Shown here: piece by piece, positions 46,307-56,830 of the stretch
Layout: each line of letters opens with the position of its first letter
Numbering within the stretch: the stretch's first letter is position 1
NCBI GenBank assembly: GCA_009733775.1
Contig: WOGZ01000130.1
Location: 23,423 to 87,422 of the forward strand
DNA: 64,000 bases
Origin: Alectoria sarmentosa
Taxonomy: Eukaryota > Ascomycota > Lecanoromycetes > Lecanorales > Parmeliaceae
Direction of reading: 5' to 3'
Position numbers and translations under genes: made by a program
The notes under the pieces: generated by a model
The model's database searches: none
What the model was told of the DNA's origin: nothing
The model's input: only the letters and a program-made list of their open reading frames with translations

Positions 46307-48831
46307 ATGTCTTCTCCTTCTCCTCTTAGTAACGGACTGTTGACCCAGTCCACAGTATACAAAGGCACATGGACAAATTGGTCCCAAGGAGTTGTAAGAG
46401 GAGCAACTCTCACGACCTCTACTACCGGTGGAGCAATCCTAGTGGCTTTCCTAGCCCTATTCATACAATTCGTGGGGACACACTTATGGGGAATTTCACG
46501 TTTCACAATTCACCAGATGAGAGTCACCAAAAGGCCTCGAGACGGACTTTATAACCAGCAACAGGTTATTCTTCGCAACTTTTCTCCAGCGGATGCAGCC
46601 ACAGCCTTTACGCAAGTCGGCTGGGGATGGCGGTCGAGAATTGTAAATCCAGCGAGGCGCTCTTTGCCATTAGCACTCGTCGCTTTAGGCCATTCAATTA
46701 GATTCCTGGTGGCGGGCATCCTGTCAGCAACAGCTACCACTTCACAGGGTGATGAGGTGCTCGTCTCCAGTCCAGACTGTGGTATAATTGACTATGCCAC
46801 GCCCAACCTCACTGCAGTGGTCAACATTCTCAGTTCTTATGAGGTAAAATCCTTGTCAGACAGTGCTAGCTACGCCCGCTCTTGCTATGCCTCTGAGGGC
46901 ACAGGCCGAACGTGGCAGGACTGCTCTACCTTCCCGGTCTCCAAACTACCCATAACCCAGACTAGTGCTTCTTGCCCTTTCGAAGCGGACATTTGCACGG
47001 CGCCGTCGATCCAGCTAGATACTGGATTGATGGACTCCGGTCTGTCCTTTGGCATCAAAGCTCCTCCCAAGAACAGAGTGAATTATCGCATGGTCAAAAA
47101 TTGTGCCCCTGTTGAGGTAAGCGAATTTCGTAGGCATTTCTTTACGGCCGCAACGGAGACCAAGGAACAGTCTCCCGACTCCGTGCTGCTCTAGATTCTA
47201 CAACTAACCCCAAAATGTCCACCAGGTAGACCAGTTCTCAGTCGTCAAACAAGGCAGCTCTCAAGGCTCTAGTTATACTGTGACGAGTCCTTTACCTGAG
47301 TTTCAGTACGTGGAGCTTTACTATGGCCCATCTAGCATTATCGGCACAAACGGTTTATTCACGCGAAATTATACCTACGATCACCACACATTCCTGCTGA
47401 ATTTTACATACGAGGACGAGGAGGGATTTGCGGACATGTTCGACTATGACTTTTAGTGAGCAATCTCCCAAGCCTGGGATTCATTGCTTCTCTTTCCGAA
47501 GAAATAAATTGCTTATTGAATGCTACCCTAAAGTGCAGCGACTTTCATCCCTGGAACCTCACCGGAGGATAGCACCTTCATACCTGTGTCCCAGTTGAAT
47601 AGAGAGGATAACGATGTCACCTTGGCATTTCTGTCGGCTAATTCGATCCCTTTCGTCGATCCAGTTGATGATCCCTGGTATTCAGCCCATTCAAGCCCAT
47701 TCTAGGCAACGGTCAATGCAAGCGCTTTTGGAAATCATTCTGAAAGCGAAGAAACAGGGACCGCATATTTTCGAGATCGCCCAGTAAGTGTCTTGGCATG
47801 TACCGAACAGTATCAACTGTGTGCACCGAACTCAAGACCAGAGTGTACTCCCCTTACCGGCATTGCTTTGCTCGGAGAAGCCGTGGGAGACCTGAGCCTA
47901 AATAATGCCCAAGCGGCTACTGCAGATGTTCTCTACGGCAGCACATATGCGAATCTTTATTCTGTGATTTCTCTTCTGGGTACATCTGCGTTACTGGCCC
48001 GGAACTCCAAGTCTGCTTCTATCCAAGGCTCTCTCCCGTCGAATCAATGGACCCTGGAAGTGCAGAGCTGGAACCAAATCGTTCTAGCCGACTTGCAACG
48101 TTTGGTTCTTGAATATGCTACCGGGCCTTCGAATCCAGAGCTGTTACCGTTTCTTGTAAGACCGAATGGATCTTACCAGGCCCACCTGTGCCAGAACCAG
48201 CGGGCCCGATCTGGCCAAGCACAAAATTTCAGTGTTCTAGCTATCGCATTGATTCTAGCGCTAGGCATGCTGATTATTTGTGTCGACTTGGGCCTTCATA
48301 GGCTTGTTGGTCATGTACAACGTGAGAAAGATCTGAAAGATTACCGCCGGTTGGCATGGAAGTCAAATGGGCTATTGCAACTGCAAAGGTTGGCTCACGA
48401 GGAGGCAGGCTTTGGTACCTGGGAGCGCTGTGCGAACGGTGTCCCCATCACGGCCCAGGGCGAGGTGCTCGCCGTCCTGGATGTGAACGATCCAGGGCAT
48501 CCTGTGCTTCTGAAGACTCTGGTGGTGCCAAGTCAGCCTACTCAGCCAACATCTGATACCACGCATGTCGATGAACCGAAAACGAGAAACGCCACTGACC
48601 TCTCTGCTGAAATCGAACCCAAGCCCGTAGTTGAAGTACATGAAACGGGTACGTCTCTGTTTCTAATATATCATCCTATATACACTGATTCCTTTGAATA
48701 CAAAAGAAAACCCCAACCCATCAACCTCAGCGAATAGCAGCGATGGTCTCAATCTGAGCATCACAACGCAAATTGGATCTCCTCCTGAGGGGCCGACCCC
48801 GGTTCCGGAAACGAGAAGACATTCATTCTAA
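46307..48831 (+). pseudogene. Fungal multi-pass membrane protein gene with one premature TAG
   Basis: Four exons (46307-47116, 47226-47455, 47534-48648, 48707-48831) sum to 2,280 nt, 760 codons including stop, with good GT/AG introns (109, 78, 58 nt). Hydrophobic helices lie near residues 43-63, 122-145 and close to the C-terminus (VLAIALILALGMLIICVDLG). Between them is a large extracellular-type domain with many Cys and N-glycosylation sites (NYTYD, NFTYE) and the conserved VDDPWYSAH and DRPVSVLACTEQYQLC stretches. This is a widespread fungal transmembrane family without known function. The only defect is TAG at 47703-47705, in frame inside the conserved domain; CAG-to-TAG would explain it. 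A 42- or 51-nt intron removing the stop is formally possible, but it has a poor donor and would delete conserved residues. Confidence 0.68.
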
Positions 48832-49720
48832 TAGCAAGAAACTTCTTTGCAATGTTCTACTTCAATTATTGGGGATCTCCTAGCGGTTTGTTCCGGCTAC
48901 AAGAAGTATTCGGTCTTTCGCATGTGCCAGGAATACGACCATGAGATCTCAGCGGATTTTGTCGAAATGTGATGCGATGTGATGTAAAGAATGGATTGTT
49001 TATTTCCAACGCTCCCCTGGAGCTATTTCCTATATAGTAGAAAGTATGTACCTAGCTAGACAACGGCCGGAGGAGGCTGGGAACCAACCACTTTCAACAG
49101 ATTTAATGGTCTCCTTCATCACTCAAGACTGTGCCCGTTCTCGAACAGCTCCCAATTACATTGCGATGGAGCGTTCTGTCAAACGCGGTGTCTTCTACCG
49201 GCATCCCAGGCTCAGACAACTCTCCTGGATATTGCAATCAGGGGCTGGTAAGGAATTTGCATGGACCCATTCAGCGGCCTCGTGAAATGTGCAGAGATCA
49301 CTTTGAAGAACCAAAGTATCTAAGTATAAGCTTGTAACATCGCAAAGACACTGGGAACCCTGCTTCAATCTTAAGTGAAGTCATGAATTTTCACCGTGCG
49401 AAAATGTGCCTACGAGGAGATACCTTTTCAACAATAGTGGGCCTGACTTCAATATTTGGAAACTGGGGCTGCCTTTTCGACCCTACCGTCACACTGTCCC
49501 AAGCTAGAGACCTCAAACACTGAGATCATGTTGACGTATTGAACTTATGCTACTACAGCGTCGACTGCTGGAAGGCCGAATTGCACAATCACCATTTCTT
49601 TTGCACCGCAAAGCGCGCGAGGGCCAGATCACACATGCATGCTAAGGTCTTTTGTGCGCCAATCGCAACACACTTGCGTCACTGTTTTGTGTCTCAAGGA
49701 CCAACCGTCTTCCTAAGACC
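48832..49720. other. Intergenic
   Basis: No coding signal that I trust until the degenerate frame beginning near 49720. Confidence 0.4.
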
Positions 49721-50332
49721 GCGTCCATTCAAGATACTACTGCAGCAAGCCTTGATGCAGTTTCCAACTAGCCGAACCACGAAGAGTTTCTGGCATCAAA
49801 GGATCGCAGATTCCTATTCGGAGCAGCGAAGGTATAGCAGGAGGACTACGACACCGCTCGTACGAAGGCTTTTGAGGAAGCCTAGTAGACTGGACTCAAC
49901 TTCAGCCAGATGTTGCGCCATCACAGAGAATCTCTCCAGTGACATACCGATGCCCTCTCCGAGAACGGGAAATACGACAAGGCTTTCTAGGGGTATATCG
50001 GTAATAACAATCCTGTGCTATCCAGGAGTCGTCAAATCAAAAGACATTTCAAAGGCAAGCGGATATTTTGTGCCGACACTGTAAACCATGATGACTTGCA
50101 CTGCGGTGATACAAGAAGTTTCCGTCGGTCATTTTTTATTGACATATTCTTCGGCCTAATTTTCGAGATCTTCAAAATATTGATTTGTATGGCGGATATG
50201 GGTGGTCTTCGAATGAGAGCAAGCGATCTTAGTCACGAACTAGCACGGAGTCTTCTTGATCACGGGTCCACACTCGACATGATGGGCGCCCAAGTCGAAC
50301 CCTACAACCCTATTGTGCCATGGTAGCGATAT
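49720..50332 (+). pseudogene. Unidentified ORF relic with six C-to-T-type stops
   Basis: In one frame, protein-like sequence (EEFLASKDRRFLFGAAKV, EDYDTARTKAFEEA, TGLNFSQMLRHHRESL, HTDALSENGKYDKAF) is broken only by stops at 49769, 49835, 49883, 49886, 49940 and 49988. All are TAG or TGA and each can derive from CAG or CGA by one C-to-T change. The frame then stays open to a stop at about 50327, with GGLRMRASDLSHELARSLLD near the end. I do not recognise the family. It lies between the nested transposon and the copia element, where RIP-like damage is expected. The opposite-phase open frame 49539-50084 is probably a by-product. Confidence 0.45.
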
Positions 50333-51861
50333 GCTGACCTTCACGTTCCCGAGACACAAAGTTATCAAGATTTGCTATGCGAAGAGCTCCAAAGGGATTC
50401 TACCCCAAGAGAGACACCCGTGCTGAGACCAGTTCGCCATTTCCGGCTTGAAAACTACGGTTAAGCATTTTTGAATGTCGTCCGGTAATGGCACACACGT
50501 AGCCGTACCTGGCCAGTGCAAGGCGTAGGTCGGGTTTTCGAAGACGTTCTCATCTACACGGCCTTCCTGATTGACCCATCTACCTTCCCTAATAGTAACC
50601 TACTATATAATGCATCGCATCCTGCGCCTACGACCAGATGAATTAGTCGGGGACCCAGTATGTAGCTAGAACGAGTCGGGAGACGGAATTTTCCTTGCTA
50701 TGCGAACAGAAGGAGGTCAAGGTGATGAAAAGAATAGGACAGGAGAGCTGGGCAAGAGGATGTATTGGGTTTGGCAAAGATTCTTTTGGCCGCAAAGTCG
50801 AGAGGCAGCATATTCGATCTTGCAAGGTGTGTCGGAATGAGAACGTCAGCGAGTTGATATCTCCTACTATCTATTTGGGCAAAACAAAATGCAACGTAGG
50901 CTCCGCAATCGTTACTAGGAGATGCGAAAAATGAGCAAGGATATTCGAATTCCGAAGACTGTGTAGGTAAGATTTCTTTATTCAATGTTTCCTCCGCCAG
51001 GAGAGCCATTGCTTCCTCGAAAGTTGTGAGAATCAATCCGATTAAGGACTTGGCAAGGAATTCTCGGGCTTCACGTTTAGCTCCAACAGCATGGAAAGAT
51101 GGCGCGATGCATGGGAATAAGTTCCAGACTACAATCTCGCTATAGACTCTGAAGGTCCTGAGAAGCGGAGACTCAGAGGGTGACAAGTCTCCTGGCTGTT
51201 GTTGCGCTGGTGCAATTCATTTTCTCAACTTCTCCAGAAATACTATACGCATTGAGATGCCCTTACTCACACACGATGTTTTGTGGAGTGTCGATATTTT
51301 TACTGCATTTGCGAAACCCTTTGCTCGCTCTGAAAACCTATAAATCCCACCAGTCACACTATTTCTGTTGTCGGAAAGATTTATCGGTTTCGCAGCTTGG
51401 TGCATGAAGTATCCAAGTAGCTCAGCTGACGGAATACTCTGATGGAGAAAAAAGCAGATATCCTCGTAGATTCGAATGCCTTCTGCGATGACCGATTATT
51501 CATGTACATATTGGGAACGTGCTAGCTAAGATATGGAATCTCATACGTGTGCCTCCTCTCTTCGAGATATGCACTTGGCCTCCAATTGAGGTCATTTCTC
51601 GCCGCTGTTGGAGCAGTAGGCAGTCCCGGGATGTGTACGGTTAATGTGTGCGGACAAGAATGGAGATGGGGGGTATCTATCAGATCTGAAGTCAATTGAA
51701 TGAGAATGGGTCTATTTCTTTGTATATGAGTACCAAATAGTGCCTCAATTATCATATCACGCCCATTCAAGATAAGTCGTTTATCAAGGACCTACTTTTT
51801 GAATGGAAGTTAAGTAGAATTGCTGTATTCCAATTTCATTCTCCAGAAAGTGAACCCGACA
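50333..51861. other. Region with one doubtful minus ORF
   Basis: A 162-codon minus frame (51186-50698) is open but shows no domain and weak composition; I cannot decide whether it is a gene. The rest up to the LTR element holds nothing recognised. Confidence 0.35.
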
Positions 51862-51866
51862 ACTTT

Positions 51867-52008
51867 TGTTGAAATCTGATGCTGCACTACCCCTCAGTGG
51901 CAAATGTCATATGCCTGTGTCATGGTATTAGCGTCTTTTTGTTAGTATAAATAGCCTTCATAGTGCTTCATAGAAAAGACAATCAATCTTCCTTCATCAA
52001 ATTCAATA
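51867..52008 (+). repeat. 5' LTR
   Basis: 142 bp, starts tgttgaaatctgatgctgca and ends ttcaata. Contains a tataaatag promoter-like box. Preceded by target duplication ACTTT (51862-51866). Confidence 0.9.
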
Positions 52009-53165
52009 GATTATAAGGCCCTTGTGCAACTATTACGCAATTGTTACAGTCAATCATTGATTCAATCATTCAGACTTCATAAAAGCAATTTATTATACAT
52101 ATAATCAAACTTCACAAGAGTAGTTTATCATATAATCAAATAGATTTCACAAGAGTAATTTATTATAATGAAAATGACGTTTATAAAAAACAATGAGATA
52201 ACACGAATCGAATTTCTTATAAAAAAAAACTTCGAATCATAATTCGTTAATATACGGGTAAAGCTTCGTACAAAGAAGCTTTGAAAATACACTTAAAAGA
52301 TATATAAATTTAAAAACTTTATAATCACGGTCACAATCAATGAAAATACGAAAACATTTTTATCAATCAATAAAAAAAAACAAAAGACAATGAAGAAATG
52401 AAAAGAGAAATCTCAAAAAGCAATCAACACGATGACACCCACAATTAATTTAAACATATAACAAAAACTCACAAAAGTTGAATTTAATAACGATTATTTT
52501 ATGCTCACAAGATTACGAATCGTATTGCAACTTATAAGATTTTCGAAATTTATGCGTCTTTTCAAAAAATATTACATATTTCAATTTAGGGCATACAAGA
52601 TTATATTTGAATATCTTATTCAAATCAAAGTTTTAAAAGAAAAAATAAACGTTATAAAGGTTATTTTTAATACGAACAATCGAACGATTTTTTGTCTTTC
52701 GACGTTATTATCACAAAAATATCAATATCTCATACAGATTTAAGCAATCACATTATCGATTACGATAAAAAAAGCACGTCAAATGATTCTCGAGGTTAAT
52801 TAATAACATAATTAAATTTTATACAATACACACGACTTCGTTCGAATTTTTAAAATAAAATATCAAGAGAAAAATAAGAAAAAAGAGTTTTGTAATTATT
52901 ATAAATTCAATAATTATTTTAATAAAAAGTGTTAAATTGAATATTCAAATATAATATCGAATTAATTTAAATAAAAAATAAAAGAAGAGATAAAAGATAA
53001 AGAAAATAATGCAAAATGAGCAAAGAAGTTTCAAGCGAAAATAATTATAACAAGAGATAATGACTTCGTGAATAATAATGATATCCATATATCATATTGA
53101 AAAGATCACAGATATGACTATGTTACATCACGAGGGTGTGATAATAATGTTGCATTATGAGAGTG

Positions 53166-53307
53166 TGTTGAAATCTGATGCTGCATTACCCCTTAATGGC
53201 AAATGTCATATGTTTATGTCATGATACTAGCGTCTTTTTGTTAGTATAAGTAACCTTCACAGTGCTCTATAAAAAAGACAATCAATCCTCCTTCATCAAA
53301 TCCAACA
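53166..53307 (+). repeat. 3' LTR
   Basis: 142 bp, same start as the 5' LTR, ends tccaaca. The two LTRs differ mostly by C/T and G/A transitions. Followed by ACTTT (53308-53312). Confidence 0.9.
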
Positions 53308-53448
53308 ACTTTAACAATAACAATTAGGCATGCGAAGGACTTTCTTCACGGGAGGTTAAAGTTACTGCGTTTGCTTCTAGTAGGTTTGGGATACCTTTCA
53401 TTCCAGCGAATGTCTAGTTCACGCTATCGCACATCATTACGCACATCA

Positions 53449-54778
53449 CTACTTCAGGACCAGCTCTATGATACTCTCCAATTCCGGCAAATGCGTCCAG
53501 ACCTTCTCAATTTTCAGCCCCGCGGCATCCACCACCTCGTGCCATTGACCCTCCAAGCGCTCGGTCGCTGCCAAACAGACCATCATAGTCAGATCTACTT
53601 GGGCTGCAACCAACCCACAGCCTTGGTCGGGGAGAACGAGCTCATTGAGGATAATTTTGGAATAGCCTGGCGTCATTGCTCACGCGAGCTGCGAGAGTAT
53701 GATCTGGCATTTGTCGTCGGGCCAGTCGTGGAGGAGGTTGCGCAGATAATAAGCACGAGCGCCTGATTGATAGATTAATATAAGGGGCTGAAGATTATGT
53801 GGTTGGGGAACGGACCTTTGATGGGCTGCGCAGTGAAGAAGTCATGCACAACAGTCTCCATCCCTGGTACCGGTAACGCTTGCTGAACGGTATCCGGCAA
53901 ACCCTGCAGCAGGAACCTCCCAGGTAGAGCTGGATACTTCTTCTTGATTGCTTTGATCTCATGTCCACGCGCGCCGCCCATATCCATCAACATGACCGCA
54001 CCATCACATCGCTCGAAATCCCTGGAAACTCGGTCCTCAAATGGAAAGAAGTCAAATCAATTCGCACGACCTTCACGTTGGCCTGTCATCCAGAGATTGA
54101 AGTTGTTGAGATACTCGGGGTGTTTTGGGAACCACTCGAAAAGGTCATCCTGAGTGTGGAAGCCTTCTTGGAAAGCGCAGTCCTTCGGGTCCGTTGGGTT
54201 CTGGTACTTATTCTTGGCGAGGAATGAAGGAAGAGCCATGGTGGCGGTTCCTACGAGATCATAGGTATGGTTGATGCCTGCTTCAAGCGGGGGGATGATC
54301 AAGTTGTTTGTGACGTTGTTGGCGACGTAGCTATCGACGCCGGATTCATCGATGGCGTGCATAGCGGCCAGGTGTCGAAGGAGGCGGAGGAGCAGTGTAT
54401 GATCAGCGCCGGTACTCTGCGCCAGCTCTTTGCCGGTGACGGGTACATTACTTTTCGTCAAGATGTGGAATATTTGTAGCCTATTAGCGATGAGAACAAC
54501 GGTTGTTCGCAGAGGCTATGTGTATTTGTTGATGGTCAATAGCGGAGTCTGACGGTAGGTGGAGAATGGAGGTTGATATTAAAGCCGGGTAGAGTCAGAG
54601 TGTGAGTTTACGTCTCCTCAGGCGTCTCGAATGCAAGGCTCAACCTGTCAGCAGTCTCCTTGAGGTGCTGGCGAGTGGCTGGTGCTGCGGGGTCAGGCGC
54701 AAACAAGATTTCCTTCAGCCTTTCAATCAGAGCTGTGACCTCGATGTTTGGGATCGCGCTGCCGTGCGCTGGCTCCAT
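53449..54778 (-). pseudogene. Family-2 O-methyltransferase with two premature TGA stops
   Basis: Three exons (54778-54612, 54480-53816, 53762-53449) sum to 1,146 nt, 382 codons, with introns of 131 and 53 nt. The fold is a winged-helix dimerisation part (TGADHTLLLRLLRHLAAMHA) and a SAM-binding part (DMGGARGHEIKAIKKKYP, VHDFFTAQPIKG, YYLRNLLHDWPDDKC), ending in LPELESIIELVLK. This is the layout of fungal O-methyltransferases of secondary metabolism. The catalytic-base His of LLHDWPDD is intact. Two in-frame TGA codons interrupt it: 54057-54059, where family members usually have Trp, and 53680-53682. Both are one transition away from sense codons. The stop codon lies only ~140 bp from the copia 3' LTR, so RIP spread is the likely cause. 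Confidence 0.8.
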
Positions 54779-56176
54779 GATGTCTAATAAGGACAGCAGT
54801 AGAAACGTTATGTAGGTAGAGGGTTAATGTGGAGTGGTGACAGAGAAATTGTAAAAGGAAAGATGGTCATGATGAGGGTGAGGGAAAGAGTGAGGTCACG
54901 TGCTGGAGGGTGTGTTTTGCCAAGGTTCTCAGCCTTACAAGAATACGAAGCGTAATGAGGTAGGGAGGAAAAAGAATGGGGACCCAAACATTTTAGCATT
55001 TACCAACACAATCACAAGTAAAGAAGTGACAAGTGATGATGAAGATTTGAGGACGATGCGAGCGGTTCTAACGACAACTTATCTTCCAAAGCTCTTGCCA
55101 GGACAATTCTTTGAAAATGATTTAAAGTGGAGTCTTAGACTTCTTGAGATGATGATCGGCATACCTACAGAGTATTGAGGCGCTGGCCCCACTTTTGTTA
55201 TACAACGTCGTTATAGGGTAGTTTACAGCCTTGCTGGATAGTACGGGCCGAAGCCTAGAGGCCGGAATGTTCCCGAGCGAAGTTTTTAACGAGTCTGGAA
55301 CACGATGAGACCATGAGATCCACCCCATCCATCTTGAAGCCACAACAATATCTTAACATTCTCTACAATGGAACGTAAACAGACGTCTGGACGGTAGATG
55401 AGAGGATCCGTGATCTGACTTGTGCGACCATGGAGGTAAGGGATTCCTCCGACCGCAATTGTTGAGAACTCTGCAAGTTTAAAATTGTTCGATAAAAGAT
55501 CAAACCAAATTCGAAGGCATCCAAAATTGACCTCCCAGCATGGTTGGCCGCATGGTTGGGACAGCCATATATGACCACGAATGTCACACTCATACATTGC
55601 CGTGACTGTCACACCCATGAATAAACATAACAACCACGGCCATGCATGACCATGGCTGCACACCCATGCATGACTATGGCTACCACACCCATGCATGGCC
55701 GCAACCATCACAATACACCTAGCTAGATAACCAAAACTTACACTCTACACCCTGCACTGAAGCCAATTCACATTACCTGAACACTTGACCAAATCCTACT
55801 TCGAGGTCATGACAATCTACCGAATCATACACCCATTTTTGGTGGAGGGGTATGTATAAGAAATTTGCCCGTTTCGGCCGCGGCAGAGCATGGAGCACGA
55901 CGCCCGCACTTTCTGATGTAAGCACAATACAACGGTAGCAACTGATAGCAAGCCTCCATCTCGGCATCCTCCTAGTCCTAATCTTCGGATTGGATGATGT
56001 GCATGCAATAAGTGAGAAATCCTGCTAGCACCGCCTTCCGTCGGGCAATATGCATGCCCACTCTTGCCCTGCTGTAACCCTAAGTATCAAACTGAGGAAC
56101 TCTCGTCATCTGGCCAACCTGTGCCTGCATCCTGCCGATCTAGCCGTGCAGACCTGCAGTCCTACTGTTTGAGCGG
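54779..56176. other. Intergenic with ATGCAT-rich repeats
   Basis: No gene supported. Short frames at 54900-55178 and 55286-55711 lack recognisable content. See the tandem repeat at 55632-55710. Confidence 0.4.
55632..55710. repeat. ~25-bp tandem repeat with palindromic ATGCAT core
   Basis: Three copies of a unit like cacacccatgcatgactatgg, each carrying ccatgcatg(g), with diverged relatives just upstream (55545-55630). The ATGCAT/CCATGG palindromes recur throughout. Confidence 0.6.
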
Positions 56177-56830
56177 ATGACAAGCCCTGTCAAGTACGCC
56201 CTACAGGATCCCCAGCAATGCTCCCTCCTTCTCTCTCAATTCGCGTATCTATCACAACCATTCAACATATCCACATTGACCGCTCCACCAGACGGCGACC
56301 GCAATCGGGCTGCTGAGCTCAACGCCGTTGCTTGGACTTGGATCAGTCTCTCCACCGTCTTCGTTACCGCTAGAATTTACAGTCGTCTCAGGCTGACACG
56401 GAACTTTTGGTACGATGATTTTTTCATCGTACTCACTTGGGTACGGTTTCATCTAACACCGCCCCCCCAGGAAAACTGACTAATTCTCTGCAGGCGCTTT
56501 CACTGACATACATCATGATATGGATAGTTCTGGGTCAGCTCGGAGGCTGCAGACATCTATAATACCTAGAAGCCGACCCGGCACAAACGCTCAAGGCCTT
56601 CCGAGTCAATTGCATAGCACAACCGTTCACGATTATCGCTTTGGCGACTGGAAAATCTCCGTTGCCTTTCTGGTAATGCGAATAATGGGCAAAAGTCAAT
56701 GGCGGATAGCATTTCTTATCTACCGAGCAATACTAGGTAGCTTCCCATTCTGATCCATTGCCATCATCCTGACCTTCGTGTAATGTCGCGGCCACAAGCG
56801 TTGGCTACATCAGAATAGGTTCCGATCTGG
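56177..56830 (+). pseudogene. Rhodopsin-type membrane protein, disabled
   Basis: Exon 1 (56177-56440) ends in RLTRNFWYDDFFIVLTW and joins, after a 53-nt intron (gtacgg, ctgactaat, gcag), to exon 2 at 56494 (ALSLTYIMIWIVLGQLGG...). This is the same fungal rhodopsin-domain family as 39090-40362, with the WYDDFF motif after helix 1. In-frame TAA at 56560-56562 is compatible with CAA-to-TAA. A one-base loss in an A-run near 56650 shifts the frame into KISVAFLVMRIMGKSQWR. In the new frame TGA at 56751 and TAA at 56781 interrupt the next helix (SIAIILTFV). The later exons are not recognisable. Three nonsense changes plus one frameshift make it inactive. Confidence 0.65.

Larger units (their letters stand above)
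51867..53307 (+). mobile_element. Ty1/copia-type LTR retrotransposon remnant, gag region only, RIP-mutated
   Basis: Two 142-bp LTRs (TG...CA/TA ends) enclose 1,157 bp of A/T-rich DNA and are flanked by the same 5-bp target duplication ACTTT (51862-51866 and 53308-53312). A frame at 52501-52743 still resembles the UBN2-type gag of copia elements (EYLIQIKVLKEKINVIK, NRTIFCLSTLL). At 52891-52932 a CCHC zinc knuckle is visible, in which the second Cys and the His have both become Tyr by G-to-A and C-to-T changes. No protease, integrase or reverse transcriptase follows, so the element is gag-only (internal deletion or non-autonomous). Plus orientation is inferred from the gag frame and the purine tract before the 3' LTR. 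Confidence 0.88.

Noticed and set aside
47660..47705. A 42-51-nt intron that would remove the TAG in the membrane protein gene
   Set aside because: Donors gttgat/gtcgat are poor, length is below the other introns here, and it would delete the conserved VDDPWYSAH segment.
50698..51186. 162-codon minus ORF
   Set aside because: No domain, no splice context and composition not distinguishable from chance; kept only as a note.
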